This document shows, in pieces, positions 55,517 through 64,000 of a stretch of 64,000 bases of DNA (the first letter of the stretch is position 1; every line of letters starts with the position of its first letter). The translations under genes and the position numbers were made by a program. The notes beneath the pieces are model-generated. The model made no database searches. It had not been told where the DNA came from and saw only the letters and a list, made by a program, of their open reading frames with translations. The stretch is from NCBI RefSeq assembly GCF_000986785.1, contig NZ_LAYY01000006.1, positions 1-64,000 on the forward strand, read 5' to 3'. Origin of the DNA: Mesobacillus campisalis (lineage in GTDB: Bacteria; Bacillota; Bacilli; Bacillales; Cytobacillaceae).

Positions 55517-56602
55517 TTATTGTAATTCAGCGGTCCAGAGGGCGAGCTGGAGGGTGAGGGCGTCTTTGAAGTGCTTTGGGTCGTAGCCGGTTTCTTCCTG
55601 TATTTTGGTGAGCCGGTAGGTGAGCGTGTTCCGGTGGATGAACAGGTCATCGGCTGTCTGCTGGATGTTCAGGTTATTCTCGAAAAAGGCTTGCAGCGTA
55701 TCGGCATACTTGGCCACGGTCTTGGTGACGATCCTCTCTTTGAACCTTTGCGCCCGTGCTGGTTCGATTGTATGAATCAGCGCTTTGGTTTCGATTTCGA
55801 GAAACGGAACAAAGTCCTCCTCCTCATCGCTGATTTTTAATGCAAGCTCACAATCGCTGTAGGCCTGGCGGAAGCTTTCAAGATTGGCAAACGGCGTGCC
55901 ATGGGAGAGGCGGAAGGGAAGGTTCAGCTGCTTCAGCTCCCTGTAAATTTGTTTCAGCCTTTTTTGTACCTCCAGATCACTTAAACCGGAAAAGATAAAA
56001 AACAACCGGTTGATATTGATAAAACAGGCAAAGCCGCTGCCCTCGCCAATTATGCCCTCGATTTTCTGAATCAGGGTCTGGTTGGACATCGCCTGGTGTG
56101 ACAGCTGCACGGCCTGTACCTGGAAAGGGGCCTTCAATTCCATCTCAAGCAGACTAAGCCCCCTCTCGATATTTTTAAAAGAGGGGGTGTCTTTCAATAA
56201 TTCTTCCACGACCATTTCCTTTGTCCGCTGCTGCCACTCCAATTGGTTTGCAATGAATCTTTGCTTGATCATCAACTCGGTTGCCATTTTTACGATGCCG
56301 GCAAACTCGGTGATTTCATCAGGATTGCCGGTGATGCCGATAACGCCGACTATTTCGTCCTGAAACTGGATCGGCAGGTTGATGCCTGGCTGGGCCCCGC
56401 GCCATACTCCTTCATGATTGGCGGAAATGGTCAGGGGTTCGCCGCTTTTTAACACTTGAAGGGCACCCTCGTGAATGTCATCGATCCGCTCGGGGTTCCC
56501 AGAGGCAAGGATTCTTCCTTTTTCATCCATAATATTGATGTTGCGATTCAGACGTTTCGATGTTTCATGAACAATGGTTTGGGCGATGTCTTTCGTGAGC
56601 AT
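55517..56602 (-). CDS. CdaR-family regulator (sugar diacid type)
   Basis: A 361-residue transcription regulator. The N-terminal diacid-recognition domain (about 1-135) starts MLTKDIAQTIVHETSKRLNR and includes NINIMDEKGRILASGNPER and a GVIGITGNPDEI loop. The C-terminal PucR-type helix-turn-helix reads NLNIQQTADDLFIHRNTLTYRL. B. subtilis and E. coli relatives sense glycerate or glucarate-type acids. GGAGGG decides the ATG at 56602. It is divergent from the glycerate kinase operon, which it probably activates. Confidence 0.9.
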   Translation of the reverse strand: MLTKDIAQTIVHETSKRLNRNINIMDEKGRILASGNPERIDDIHEGALQVLKSGEPLTISANHEGVWRGAQPGINLPIQFQDEIVGVIGITGNPDEITEFAGIVKMATELMIKQRFIANQLEWQQRTKEMVVEELLKDTPSFKNIERGLSLLEMELKAPFQVQAVQLSHQAMSNQTLIQKIEGIIGEGSGFACFININRLFFIFSGLSDLEVQKRLKQIYRELKQLNLPFRLSHGTPFANLESFRQAYSDCELALKISDEEEDFVPFLEIETKALIHTIEPARAQRFKERIVTKTVAKYADTLQAFFENNLNIQQTADDLFIHRNTLTYRLTKIQEETGYDPKHFKDALTLQLALWTAELQ

Positions 56603-56721
56603 TCCTTTCCCTCCGCTAAACTTGGTTACGACATACAAAAAATTCGTAAAAATTCGACCTTTTTTTTATATGGTACACACGATGTAAAAGAGAAGCAAGC
56701 CTAGTATAATGAGAGCCAAAC

Positions 56722-56737
56722 GTGAAAACGTTTTCTA
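56722..56737 (+). promoter_or_regulatory. Candidate cre site before glycerate kinase
   Basis: GTGAAAACGTTTTCTA matches the cre consensus at 14 of 16 positions and has a perfectly symmetric core GAAAACGTTTTC. It lies about 140 bases before the kinase ATG, in the gap shared with the CdaR-type regulator. Confidence 0.6.
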
Positions 56738-56876
56738 TTTTGGATTTAAAGTACCATATTTTCATGTTGGATTATAGTACAGCTTGCAGGCGCTAGGGCA
56801 AAAGTCATACCGGCCTGCCTTTGTAAAAGCTGGCAAGAAAGTAGAAACCACACCTTATAAAAAAGAGGGGGATATG

Positions 56877-58034
56877 ATGAAGATTGTAATTGCGCCCGAC
56901 TCCTTTAAAGGAAGCCTTAGTGCAGTCGAGGCGGCACTCGCAATAGAAAGAGGAATCCACAAAGCGTTTTCGGATGCTGAAACTGTGTGCATGCCGATTG
57001 GCGATGGCGGTGAGGGGACGCTCGAAACGCTGGTGGCGGCGACTGGCGGGAAGACAAAAACCATCCAGGTCACCGGCCCGCTCGGAGACCTGGTAGAGGC
57101 TGACTATGGCGTTCTCGGCGATGATAAAACCTGCGTAATTGAAATGGCAACAGCTTCCGGACTTGCGCTCGTGCCTCCAGGGCAGCTGGACCCATTAAAA
57201 GCGACGACCTACGGAACAGGCCAGCTGATTCGCCAGGCGCTGGATGATGGCTATAGCTCGTTCATCCTGGCCATTGGCGGTTCCGCAACAAATGACGGAG
57301 GGGCCGGAATGCTACAGGCATTGGGGCTGAAGCTTCTCGACGAACAAGGAAATGAAATCGGTTACGGCGGAGGGGAGCTTGGAAAGGTCCACACCGTGGA
57401 TGCAAGTGAATTTGATTCGCGAATTTCAGCTTCCACCTTCCTGATTGCGTCCGATGTGGAAAACCCGCTTATAGGCCCAAACGGCGCTTCCCATGTATTC
57501 GGACCGCAAAAGGGAGCCACACCGGAGCTGGTGAACATTCTTGATGCCAATCTTGCCCACTGGGCAGATGCAGTAGAAAAAACAACCGGAATTCGCCTTC
57601 ACGAATCCAAGGGAGCCGGGGCGGCCGGCGGAATTGGCGGTGCGTTCCAAGCCTTCTTCCCATCCGAAATGCAGCGCGGAATCGATGTGGTCATCGAGCA
57701 TACCGGCCTGCATAAGGCGCTCGAAGGAGCCCAGCTGGTTATTACCGGTGAAGGTCAGGTCGATTTCCAGACGGCATCAGGCAAAACGCCGATGGGAGTC
57801 GCACAGGCCGCACAAAAGCAAGGCATACCTTCCATCATCCTAGCCGGCTCTGTCGGAAGAGGAATTGATGTGTTGTACCAATATGGGATTGTAAGCGTCA
57901 ACAGCATCATCACCCGGCCGATGACCTTACAGGAAGCAATGGAAAATGCGGCCGGGCTGCTTGAATTCGCGGCTGAACAAAATGTCCGTTCTTATTTTCA
58001 CCATAAAATATCAGAAGGAAAGGCGGTTCTATAG
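56877..58034 (+). CDS. Glycerate kinase, GarK/GlxK family
   Basis: A 385-residue enzyme that phosphorylates D-glycerate, to 2- or 3-phosphoglycerate depending on subtype. Family motifs are intact: KIVIAPDSFKGSLSA at the start, PIGDGGEGTLETL, and GGSATNDGGAGMLQALG. GAGGGG lies 6 bases before the ATG at 56877; another ATG lies 3 bases upstream. Its stop is directly followed by the permease ATG, so the two are one operon. Confidence 0.92.
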   Translation: MKIVIAPDSFKGSLSAVEAALAIERGIHKAFSDAETVCMPIGDGGEGTLETLVAATGGKTKTIQVTGPLGDLVEADYGVLGDDKTCVIEMATASGLALVPPGQLDPLKATTYGTGQLIRQALDDGYSSFILAIGGSATNDGGAGMLQALGLKLLDEQGNEIGYGGGELGKVHTVDASEFDSRISASTFLIASDVENPLIGPNGASHVFGPQKGATPELVNILDANLAHWADAVEKTTGIRLHESKGAGAAGGIGGAFQAFFPSEMQRGIDVVIEHTGLHKALEGAQLVITGEGQVDFQTASGKTPMGVAQAAQKQGIPSIILAGSVGRGIDVLYQYGIVSVNSIITRPMTLQEAMENAAGLLEFAAEQNVRSYFHHKISEGKAVL

Positions 58035-59153
58035 ATGAAAATCAAACAAACGATTGAAAAAGTCCCTGGCGGCCTGATGGTTGTTCCGCTTATGCTTGGA
58101 GCACTGCTCAATACGATTGACCAGATGCACCTGCCATTTATCATGAACGGCCTGAAATCTCTCGGCGTTTCTCCAACCGCTGACGGCTACTATGAGTTTC
58201 TGCGGATTGGCGGATTCTCGCAGCAGCTGTTCAAGGATGGAGCGCTTGTCTTGATTGCGCTGTTCCTGTTCTGTGCCGGAAGCCAGATGAACTTCCGCGT
58301 CGGCGGGACGGCTTTAAAGAAGGGTGTCCTGCTCACATCCTCCAAATACCTAACCGGTTTGGCGATTGGTCTTTTATTCGGATACTTGTTCGACCCGATG
58401 GCGGGTATCTTCGGACTTTCAACTGTTGCGATTATTGCGGCCATGACAAATGGAAACGGCGGCATGTATGCGGCCTTGACAAGCCAATACGGAAATCGTT
58501 CCGATGTTGGGGCGGTCGCCGTGCTGTCCCTGAATGACGGCCCGTTCTTTACCTTGATGAGTTTGGGGCTGCTGGGCTCCCAGTTCCCGATCATTTCCTT
58601 CATCGCTGTATTGCTGCCAATTCTGATTGGGATGATTTTAGGTAACCTGGATTCCGATATCCGTGAATTCCTGAAGCCGGGCGAAATCCTGCCGGTACCT
58701 TTCTTCGCCTTTGCACTCGGAGCAGGAATGAACTTTGCGACGTTCTTCAATCCGGATGTGGTGGCTGCCGGCCTTACACTTGGATTGCTGACAACGATTT
58801 TAACAGGATTAACAGGTATGCTCGTATTCAAGGCATTTAAGGAAAAAAGCTTTATTGCGCCTGTGGCGGAAGCGTCCACGGCAGGCAACGCGGTTGGTAC
58901 GCCGGCTGCTATCGCTGCCGCTGCAGCAGTGGCTGCCAGTTCCGGAATGATGACAGAAGCCGAGGCGGCTGCCTATGCCGGCATCGTCAACATTGCGACC
59001 GCCCAAATCTCGATTTCCGTATTGACGACAGCGATTCTTTGCCCGGTCTTTGTCATCCTTGTGGATAAGTGGCAGAAGAAACGCGGCATTGATGGCCGCA
59101 AGGAGCACAGCGCAGCCAGCTCCGGCCAAAATGCAGAAGCAGTTGCGAAATAA
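58035..59153 (+). CDS. KdgT-type 2-keto-3-deoxygluconate permease family transporter
   Basis: A 372-residue membrane protein with about ten segments. The start KVPGGLMVVPLMLGALLNT and the later AMTNGNGGMYAALTSQYG match the KDGT family of H+ symporters. Its place after a glycerate kinase and before a LarA homolog suggests it carries glycerate or a related hydroxyacid here rather than KDG. The ATG directly follows the kinase stop. Confidence 0.88.
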   Translation: MKIKQTIEKVPGGLMVVPLMLGALLNTIDQMHLPFIMNGLKSLGVSPTADGYYEFLRIGGFSQQLFKDGALVLIALFLFCAGSQMNFRVGGTALKKGVLLTSSKYLTGLAIGLLFGYLFDPMAGIFGLSTVAIIAAMTNGNGGMYAALTSQYGNRSDVGAVAVLSLNDGPFFTLMSLGLLGSQFPIISFIAVLLPILIGMILGNLDSDIREFLKPGEILPVPFFAFALGAGMNFATFFNPDVVAAGLTLGLLTTILTGLTGMLVFKAFKEKSFIAPVAEASTAGNAVGTPAAIAAAAAVAASSGMMTEAEAAAYAGIVNIATAQISISVLTTAILCPVFVILVDKWQKKRGIDGRKEHSAASSGQNAEAVAK

Positions 59154-59173
59154 ATAGCCTGCACTCCCTGTCG

Positions 59174-59206
59174 CACCCCTGAGACCTCTCAGGGGTGAGG
59201 GTGTTT
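59174..59206 (+). terminator. Rho-independent terminator
   Basis: CACCCCTGAGA pairs with TCTCAGGGGTG, followed by a short T stretch. It lies between the permease and the LarA homolog and may allow partial read-through. Confidence 0.7.
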
Positions 59207-59268
59207 TAACAAGTTAAGTTTCAGATTAATGGTAAAATTGATTCATATTTTAAAAGTGAGGGATCAGG

Positions 59269-60531
59269 ATGGAAACTACGTTGCTATATGGAAAAGATGG
59301 CCTTACGCTGAATCTGCCAGATACAGCCTTTGTGGTCGAGCCGAATAACCTGCCAGGACTTGAAGATGATATGGGCGCCTTGAAGGCAGCCTTGAACTCG
59401 CCAATCGGCACGGCGCCGCTGAAGGAAATGGTGAAGGCCACAGACAAGGTTGCCATTGTCATCAGCGACATCACAAGGCCGACGCCGAACCATAAGCTGG
59501 TTCCTGTTTTAATAGAAGAGCTGAGCCATGTGCCGCTGGAGAACTTCGTCATCATCAACGGAACCGGGACGCACCGCGACCAGACGAGGGAAGAATTCGT
59601 GCAGATGCTCGGGGAGTGGGTCGTCGACAATGTACGGATTATCAACAACCAGTGCCATGACAAGGAAACGCTCGTCAATCTTGGCAAAAGCAAGTTTGGA
59701 TGCGATGTTTACTTGAATAAGGAGTATGTAGAAGCGGATTTCCGGATTGTCACCGGCTTCATCGAGCCGCATTTCTTCGCCGGTTTCTCTGGCGGGCCGA
59801 AAGGAATCATGCCAGGCATTGCCGGAATTGAAACAATTATGACGTTCCACAATGCGAGGATGATTGGCGACGCCCGCTCCACATGGGGCAATATGATAGA
59901 GAATCCTGTCCAGGAAATGACGCGTGAAATCAATCGGATGTGCAAGCCTAATTTCATGCTGAATGTGACGTTGAACCGTGAAAAGGAAATTACTTCTGTG
60001 TTTGCCGGGGAACTGTATGAAGCGCATGACAGGGGCTGCGAGTTCGTAAAAGAGCATGCGATGATCCGCTGTGATGAGCGCTTTGATGTGGTCATCACAT
60101 CCAATTCAGGCTACCCGCTTGACCAGAACCTTTACCAGGCGGTAAAAGGGATGAGCGCGGCCCATAAAATCGTCAAAAAAGGCGGCACCATCATTGTCGC
60201 TTCACAGTGCTCTGACGGACTGCCAGATCACGGTAACTACTCGAAAATCTTTGAAATGGCCGACAGCCCGCAAGCCTTGCTCGATATGATCAACGATCCG
60301 GAATTTAAAATGTTCGACCAGTGGCAGGTGCAGAAGCAGGCCGTCACCCAAGTGTGGGCCGACATCCATGTCTACTCCCAGCTGACTGACGAGCAAGTAC
60401 GCGGGGCTATGCTCAAGCCAACCCACAACATCGAGCAAACGCTCGAAGAACTAAAACAAGTCTACGGAGAAAACATGACCATCGCCGTCCTGCCGCTAGG
60501 CCCATTAACAATTCCCTACGTAGAAGAATAA
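59269..60531 (+). CDS. LarA-family nickel-pincer racemase/epimerase homolog
   Basis: A 420-residue protein of the lactate racemase (DUF2088) family. All key residues align with L. plantarum LarA: SDITRPTPNHK, His102 in GTHRDQT, His168 in IEPHFFAGF, the cofactor-binding Lys178 in GGPKGIMPG (ten residues on, as in LarA) and His194 in TFHNARM. Family members use the nickel-pincer nucleotide to racemise or epimerise 2-hydroxyacids. The cofactor genes larB, larC and larE are not in the window. The glycerate kinase and permease next door suggest glycerate or a sugar acid rather than lactate as substrate. Confidence 0.9.
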   Translation: METTLLYGKDGLTLNLPDTAFVVEPNNLPGLEDDMGALKAALNSPIGTAPLKEMVKATDKVAIVISDITRPTPNHKLVPVLIEELSHVPLENFVIINGTGTHRDQTREEFVQMLGEWVVDNVRIINNQCHDKETLVNLGKSKFGCDVYLNKEYVEADFRIVTGFIEPHFFAGFSGGPKGIMPGIAGIETIMTFHNARMIGDARSTWGNMIENPVQEMTREINRMCKPNFMLNVTLNREKEITSVFAGELYEAHDRGCEFVKEHAMIRCDERFDVVITSNSGYPLDQNLYQAVKGMSAAHKIVKKGGTIIVASQCSDGLPDHGNYSKIFEMADSPQALLDMINDPEFKMFDQWQVQKQAVTQVWADIHVYSQLTDEQVRGAMLKPTHNIEQTLEELKQVYGENMTIAVLPLGPLTIPYVEE

Positions 60532-60532
60532 A

Positions 60533-60625
60533 GGGGTCAGGCACCCTGTGATGCTTTAAAGCACCGCGGGTCAGGCACCCTTTAGCGCACCACCGCACCG
60601 CGGGTCAGGCACCCTGCGGTACGGT
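60533..60625. repeat. GGGGTCAGGCACC repeat (three units, 34-bp steps)
   Basis: GGGTCAGGCACCCT occurs at 60534, 60568 and 60602, exactly 34 bp apart, with CACCGC before the second and third. It begins one base after the stop codon of the LarA homolog. Confidence 0.88.
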
Positions 60626-60638
60626 GCAGTAATGAAAA

Positions 60639-60669
60639 GAACCAGCACACCGAGTGCTGGTTCTTTTGT
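60639..60669. terminator. Rho-independent terminator
   Basis: AGAACCAGCAC pairs with GTGCTGGTTCT around ACCGA, then TTTG. It ends the LarA transcript after the repeat. Confidence 0.82.
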
Positions 60670-60719
60670 CATTCTACTTCCATAAGATGAACCTTGGATT
60701 TTCCAGTTGTGCCAGCGGT

Positions 60720-62441
60720 TTAAAATGCACCGGAACCTCCTCCTCCACCGCCAACCCCGCCGCCACCGCCAGCAAAGCCTGTTGAACCGCTGGTTTGCGA
60801 ACTTAGGGCTGTTTGGTGGGCAGAATGGAAGGAGGAGAACGCCATTGGACCGACATAGGAAAGCGTCACTATATCTCCCGCAGAGCCATGGCGGCTGGCA
60901 TAACGGATGGGCGGCATTTCAAAGGACTTTACCAGCTGGTCATTCTTTTCCATGATTCCTTTGTCGTTCGTGCCAACACCATAAATATACGCCCGCATCT
61001 GGTCATCGCTTTTCAGCTCCTGCCATTCGCCTGCAGACAACTGCGTAAACTGGGGTTTCATGCCCTTCCATTCCATCCGCATTTTTAAGCCCTCGAAGGT
61101 TCGTGTCCGATAAAAAATGGCAAAGCACAGGGAAGCTAAGAATACTGCCAGTGCGACAGCAAACCAGGAAAAGAGGCTGTATAGCGGAAACAGGAACAGA
61201 AGCGGGAGCAGCAGCAAACTCATAAGGCCGGCAGTCCAGCGAAGCGCCTTATTTTCCTCGTACAATCGGTGTTCACTGATTTCCTTCTTAATCGCATCCA
61301 TCCATCCCGACTGGCTGATGTGAAATGCACTGTGATTTCTCGAATCACTCATATAGGAAGCTAGCTCCTCAAATTGAAAGCTGCCGTTTTTGCCGACCTG
61401 CCTGAACAGAAGGTCCGAAAGCAGCTTTTCATGCTGATGCGCTGTTGGCGGCAAGCTGCCTAATTTAAAAGACTCACCTTTTTTTACCACAAAACCCTGC
61501 CTTACAAGATCAAGCAGGCCCGCTGCCATGAGACGTGCCGGCAGGACGGATGAGCTGGTGAATTGTATGACCGCAGGCATGCTCATGGTCTGTTCCGGGA
61601 TAAAGAACGAGTCATTCACCAAACGTTCTGCGGCTGCCTTCTTCAGTCTCCAGCGCAATATGGCAAGAAGAATAATGAAAGCGAGAAGCAGCACCGAAAG
61701 CGGGACGGCCACGGAAGCGATGGCGGACAGCTTCCGAGCCGTTTCCGCCCGAGCTGCTTCCTCGGCAGCCAATTCCTGCTCTGCCTGGGTGATTTCACTC
61801 TTCATGGGCTTATCCGCTGTCAATGGGGCAGCCGGAAACAGCTCAGCAGGATAGGCGACACGGATATCCCCATTTTCCCCGGCAGGAACTTCCCCAAAAT
61901 CAAACAGTACGGAACCATCATTGAGGACCTGCTCTGTCCGAAACGCTTCATCATAGCCGAAAGCGATCACATCCGCTGTTTCACTCGGAGGATAAATTTT
62001 CACAACTAGATTTTCATAGGTGGATTCATTTCGGTCATCAAAGAAAGGCCAGTAAAATTCAGCCGCATCGGAATAAACACTGACTCCATTTTCAATGGTA
62101 TAGGCAAGCTCCACGGTGACATCTTCATCGGCTCCTTGCCGGTAAATCCGATAAAGGCCATCTTCCTCCACCGTCCGCAGGGCCTTCCCGTTTTCGGAGG
62201 CTTGCAGGCCGGAAATTCTTGTTCCCTCCTTTGGCACAAGCTCCCGGGTGATGCCGTTAAAACTTCCGTCAAACAAATATGTATAGGTTTCCTTAACATG
62301 AACATGGCCGTCCTCCTGTAAAAAGGCCTCCATTTCTGCATGGGGGATCGAGAAATCAAGTGCGAGACCTTGGAGCGGAGACAACAGAAAAAAGCAGAGG
62401 GAAAATAGCAGCGTGGCAGTGAACTTATGGCGCTTTTCCAA
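60720..62441 (-). CDS. DUF2207-family membrane protein
   Basis: A 573-residue protein. A signal peptide (about 5-28) leads to an extracellular DUF2207 domain starting LDFSIPHAEMEAFLQEDGHV. A membrane helix near 230 (VPLSVLLLAFIILLAILRWRL) follows, then a cytoplasmic region, two further membrane segments near 400-440, and a Gly-rich tail (GFAGGGGGVGGGGGGSGAF). The function is unknown. GGAAGGTG 9 bases before the TTG at 62441 and the signal peptide there favour that start; an ATG 19 codons upstream is the alternative. Confidence 0.85.
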   Translation of the reverse strand: MEKRHKFTATLLFSLCFFLLSPLQGLALDFSIPHAEMEAFLQEDGHVHVKETYTYLFDGSFNGITRELVPKEGTRISGLQASENGKALRTVEEDGLYRIYRQGADEDVTVELAYTIENGVSVYSDAAEFYWPFFDDRNESTYENLVVKIYPPSETADVIAFGYDEAFRTEQVLNDGSVLFDFGEVPAGENGDIRVAYPAELFPAAPLTADKPMKSEITQAEQELAAEEAARAETARKLSAIASVAVPLSVLLLAFIILLAILRWRLKKAAAERLVNDSFFIPEQTMSMPAVIQFTSSSVLPARLMAAGLLDLVRQGFVVKKGESFKLGSLPPTAHQHEKLLSDLLFRQVGKNGSFQFEELASYMSDSRNHSAFHISQSGWMDAIKKEISEHRLYEENKALRWTAGLMSLLLLPLLFLFPLYSLFSWFAVALAVFLASLCFAIFYRTRTFEGLKMRMEWKGMKPQFTQLSAGEWQELKSDDQMRAYIYGVGTNDKGIMEKNDQLVKSFEMPPIRYASRHGSAGDIVTLSYVGPMAFSSFHSAHQTALSSQTSGSTGFAGGGGGVGGGGGGSGAF

Positions 62442-62499
62442 TGGAAACACCTTCCTTTCTCTCTTGTATATACGTGGAAAGTGCTGGAAAAGTTTCACT

Positions 62500-63041
62500 T
62501 TTAGTAGGTTTGATTGTTTTAAGACAGCGGACAGCGAGTATTGACCAGATAACTTAAAAACTTAAATGTTTATTTATTAACAAAATTAGAACCAAAGTAG
62601 CAAGGAGAATATTGGAAATACTACCTAGATTTCTTAATAATTTATTTACAATAGGGAAATGAAGCCAACAGAAGTTATTATTCGTATTTTTAGAAGGGCC
62701 TACTTTTCTCTGAGTATTTTCCGTTTATTACCAATTATGCAAGTCCAAGTAATCTGGAAACCAATTGTCCGGTTTAATCATTGGGACTTTTTAACAGGTA
62801 AAAAATGCCGGTTTACATTTGGTTAATATTAACATCCTACTATATCCTCATCTACACCTTTTCCTCTTCCTATCCCAAAAAAGTAAATAATCCCAAATAC
62901 ACTTTCGAAGGAATTTTAAATGCGTTTCAATTAAGGTATTCACCATGATTATCAAAAATTCTAATGTTTTTGACAAAAAAGAATATTGTTCTCGTTTTTT
63001 GTCTTATTACGCAAACAGACTAACTAGATATTGGAGGCATT
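62500..63041. other. Long AT-rich gap before the polysaccharide genes
   Basis: About 540 bases without a gene. The last part contains TTGACA at 62970 and AGAATATTGTTCT (62980-62992), an inverted AGAA/TTCT pair loosely like a SinR site. No matching -10 box is clear. Long untranslated leaders are common before exopolysaccharide operons. Confidence 0.35.
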
Positions 63042-63791
63042 ATGGAAGAGACGATTAGTTTAAAAGAATTGTTGTCCACTTTAAAAAAGCGTTGGGCCCT
63101 CATCATAGCTATAGCAATAGCTGCGGTCACAATCAGCGGGGTAGTCAGTTATTTTTTCCTGACACCTATTTACCAGGCTTCGACTCAAATTCTCGTAAAT
63201 CAGGAAAAAAATGAACAGATGAATTACAGTACGACGGAGGTACAGACCAATCTGCAACTTATCAATACATATAATGTCATTATTAAAAGTCCAGCTATTC
63301 TTGATCTAGTAATCAATGAACTGAATTTAAACATGACAGCTCAGCAGTTAAGCGAAAGGATAGCAGTGGGCAGTGAAAAAGACTCCCAGGTTGTCAACCT
63401 GTCAGTGCAGAATGAAAGTGCCGAAACAGCCGCTCAAATTGCCAATACGACTGCATCCGTATTTCAACGGGAAATCAGTAATATCATGAATGTTAATAAT
63501 GTTAGCATCCTGGCGGAAGCTAGTGTCCTGGAAGGACAGGCACCGGTTAAGCCGACACCCATTTTGAATATCATGGTGGCTTTGGTTGTAGGATTAATGC
63601 TGGGTACAGGCCTTGCCTTCCTGCTCGACTACTTTGACAACACGGTTAAAAGCGAGCAGGATGCCGAAAAACTTCTTGAACTTCCGGTATTGGGAATCAT
63701 TTCAGTGATTGACGATTCGGAAATGGAGAAGATGAAGGCGAAGCGCACATCAAAAAATCTGAGGACGCGGGGTGAGACAGTTGGTTTTTAG
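63042..63791 (+). CDS. Wzz/YveK-type polysaccharide chain-length and kinase modulator
   Basis: A 249-residue membrane protein with two membrane segments (about 18-40 and 176-198) around an extracellular Wzz domain (YQASTQILVNQEKNEQ). The proline-containing motif before the second segment, EGQAPVKPTPILNI, is typical. A short cytoplasmic tail activates the BY-kinase encoded next. TTGGAGG precedes the ATG. It starts an exopolysaccharide or capsule cluster that runs off the window. Confidence 0.9.
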   Translation: MEETISLKELLSTLKKRWALIIAIAIAAVTISGVVSYFFLTPIYQASTQILVNQEKNEQMNYSTTEVQTNLQLINTYNVIIKSPAILDLVINELNLNMTAQQLSERIAVGSEKDSQVVNLSVQNESAETAAQIANTTASVFQREISNIMNVNNVSILAEASVLEGQAPVKPTPILNIMVALVVGLMLGTGLAFLLDYFDNTVKSEQDAEKLLELPVLGIISVIDDSEMEKMKAKRTSKNLRTRGETVGF

Positions 63792-64000
63792 TTTCAGGAA
63801 GAAAGCGGCTCCTTCAAATAAAAGGAAACTTATTGCAGTCGAAGACGCAAAATCGCCCATTTCCGAGCAATACCGTACGATACGCACAAATATTCAATTT
63901 ACGGCAGTTGACGAATCGATAAAAACCATCATGATTTCCTCGGCTGGGCCCGGGGAAGGTAAATCAACCACAGCGGCCAATCTGGCCGTTACATTTGCAC
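63781..64000 (+). CDS. Tyrosine-protein kinase, CpsD/CapB family (partial, cut by window end)
   Basis: The first 73 codons of a bacterial tyrosine kinase. It begins VFSFRKKAAPSNKRKL and continues through ISEQYRTIRTNIQFTA, the usual lead-in. The Walker A loop SSAGPGEGKSTTAANLAV follows. GGGGTGA lies 5 bases before the TTG at 63781; a GTG at 63772 in the same frame overlaps that site and is the alternative start. It overlaps the end of the Wzz gene. The kinase and the modulator act as a pair in polysaccharide export. Confidence 0.88.
   Translation, partial: MVFSFRKKAAPSNKRKLIAVEDAKSPISEQYRTIRTNIQFTAVDESIKTIMISSAGPGEGKSTTAANLAVTFA

Overview
The window reads as chromosomal DNA of a spore-forming, Gram-positive member of the Bacillaceae. 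Evidence: strong AGGAGG-type ribosome sites, many TTG and GTG starts, a GerA/GerC/GerB spore germination operon, lipoproteins with clear lipoboxes, a perfect CcpA cre site, a ydaO-type c-di-AMP riboswitch, a class II GalT and orphan stress or sigma genes of the Bacillus type. No rRNA, tRNA or CRISPR array was seen. The species cannot be named from the sequence.

Layout. 1-1469: an IS3-family insertion sequence whose left tip lies just outside the window. 1.6-8.6 kb: a YesN/YesM two-component system followed by a sugar ABC importer (binding lipoprotein and two permeases, no ATPase). 8.6-18.2 kb: LacZ-type beta-galactosidase, GH36 alpha-galactosidase, a small membrane protein, an AraC-type regulator and a divergent GPH sugar transporter. 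With the gal operon galK-galE-galT-galM (32.4-37.2 kb, minus strand) and its ROK regulator (31.2 kb), this forms a galactoside and galacto-oligosaccharide pathway: import, hydrolysis at alpha or beta linkages, then the Leloir pathway. 18.6-22.6 kb: the germination operon. 22.9-26.5 kb: an unknown permease with two M20 amidohydrolases. 26.6-28.1 kb: a glutamate/aspartate-type symporter behind a c-di-AMP riboswitch. 28.5-31 kb: a VOC protein, a NERD-domain protein bracketed by direct repeats, and a SurA-like lipoprotein.

37.5-46.6 kb: a YjlB-like cupin, a frameshifted acyl-CoA ligase, modAB, tatA, a small sigma factor, a frameshifted lysophospholipase-like gene, an lmo0937-like small membrane protein, a CBS-HEPN-like protein, an orphan RsbT, an NlpC/P60 hydrolase and a CorC/HlyC gene fragment. 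46.7-50.9 kb: an RND efflux pair behind a TetR-type operator. 50.9-53.2 kb: an ECF sigma factor with its anti-sigma factor. 53.4-54.7 kb: MgtE. 55.5-60.5 kb: a CdaR regulator, glycerate kinase, KdgT-type permease and LarA homolog, probably one hydroxyacid-use module. 60.7-62.4 kb: a DUF2207 protein. 63.0 kb to the end: the start of an exopolysaccharide cluster (Wzz/YveK and a BY-kinase).

The most unusual signal lies between the genes. At least four intergenic arrays of unrelated sequence (ATTGCATCAATTA, TTACTCTACG, TTTGTCGTAA and CTAATAGA types) have cores recurring almost exactly every 21 bp, two helical turns. Other arrays repeat every 50-52 bp, about five turns. Two unrelated arrays with the same 52-bp period lie side by side at 11.8-12.4 kb. 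A separate GGGGTCAGGCACC repeat sits at or near the 3' ends of genes and of one gene fragment.
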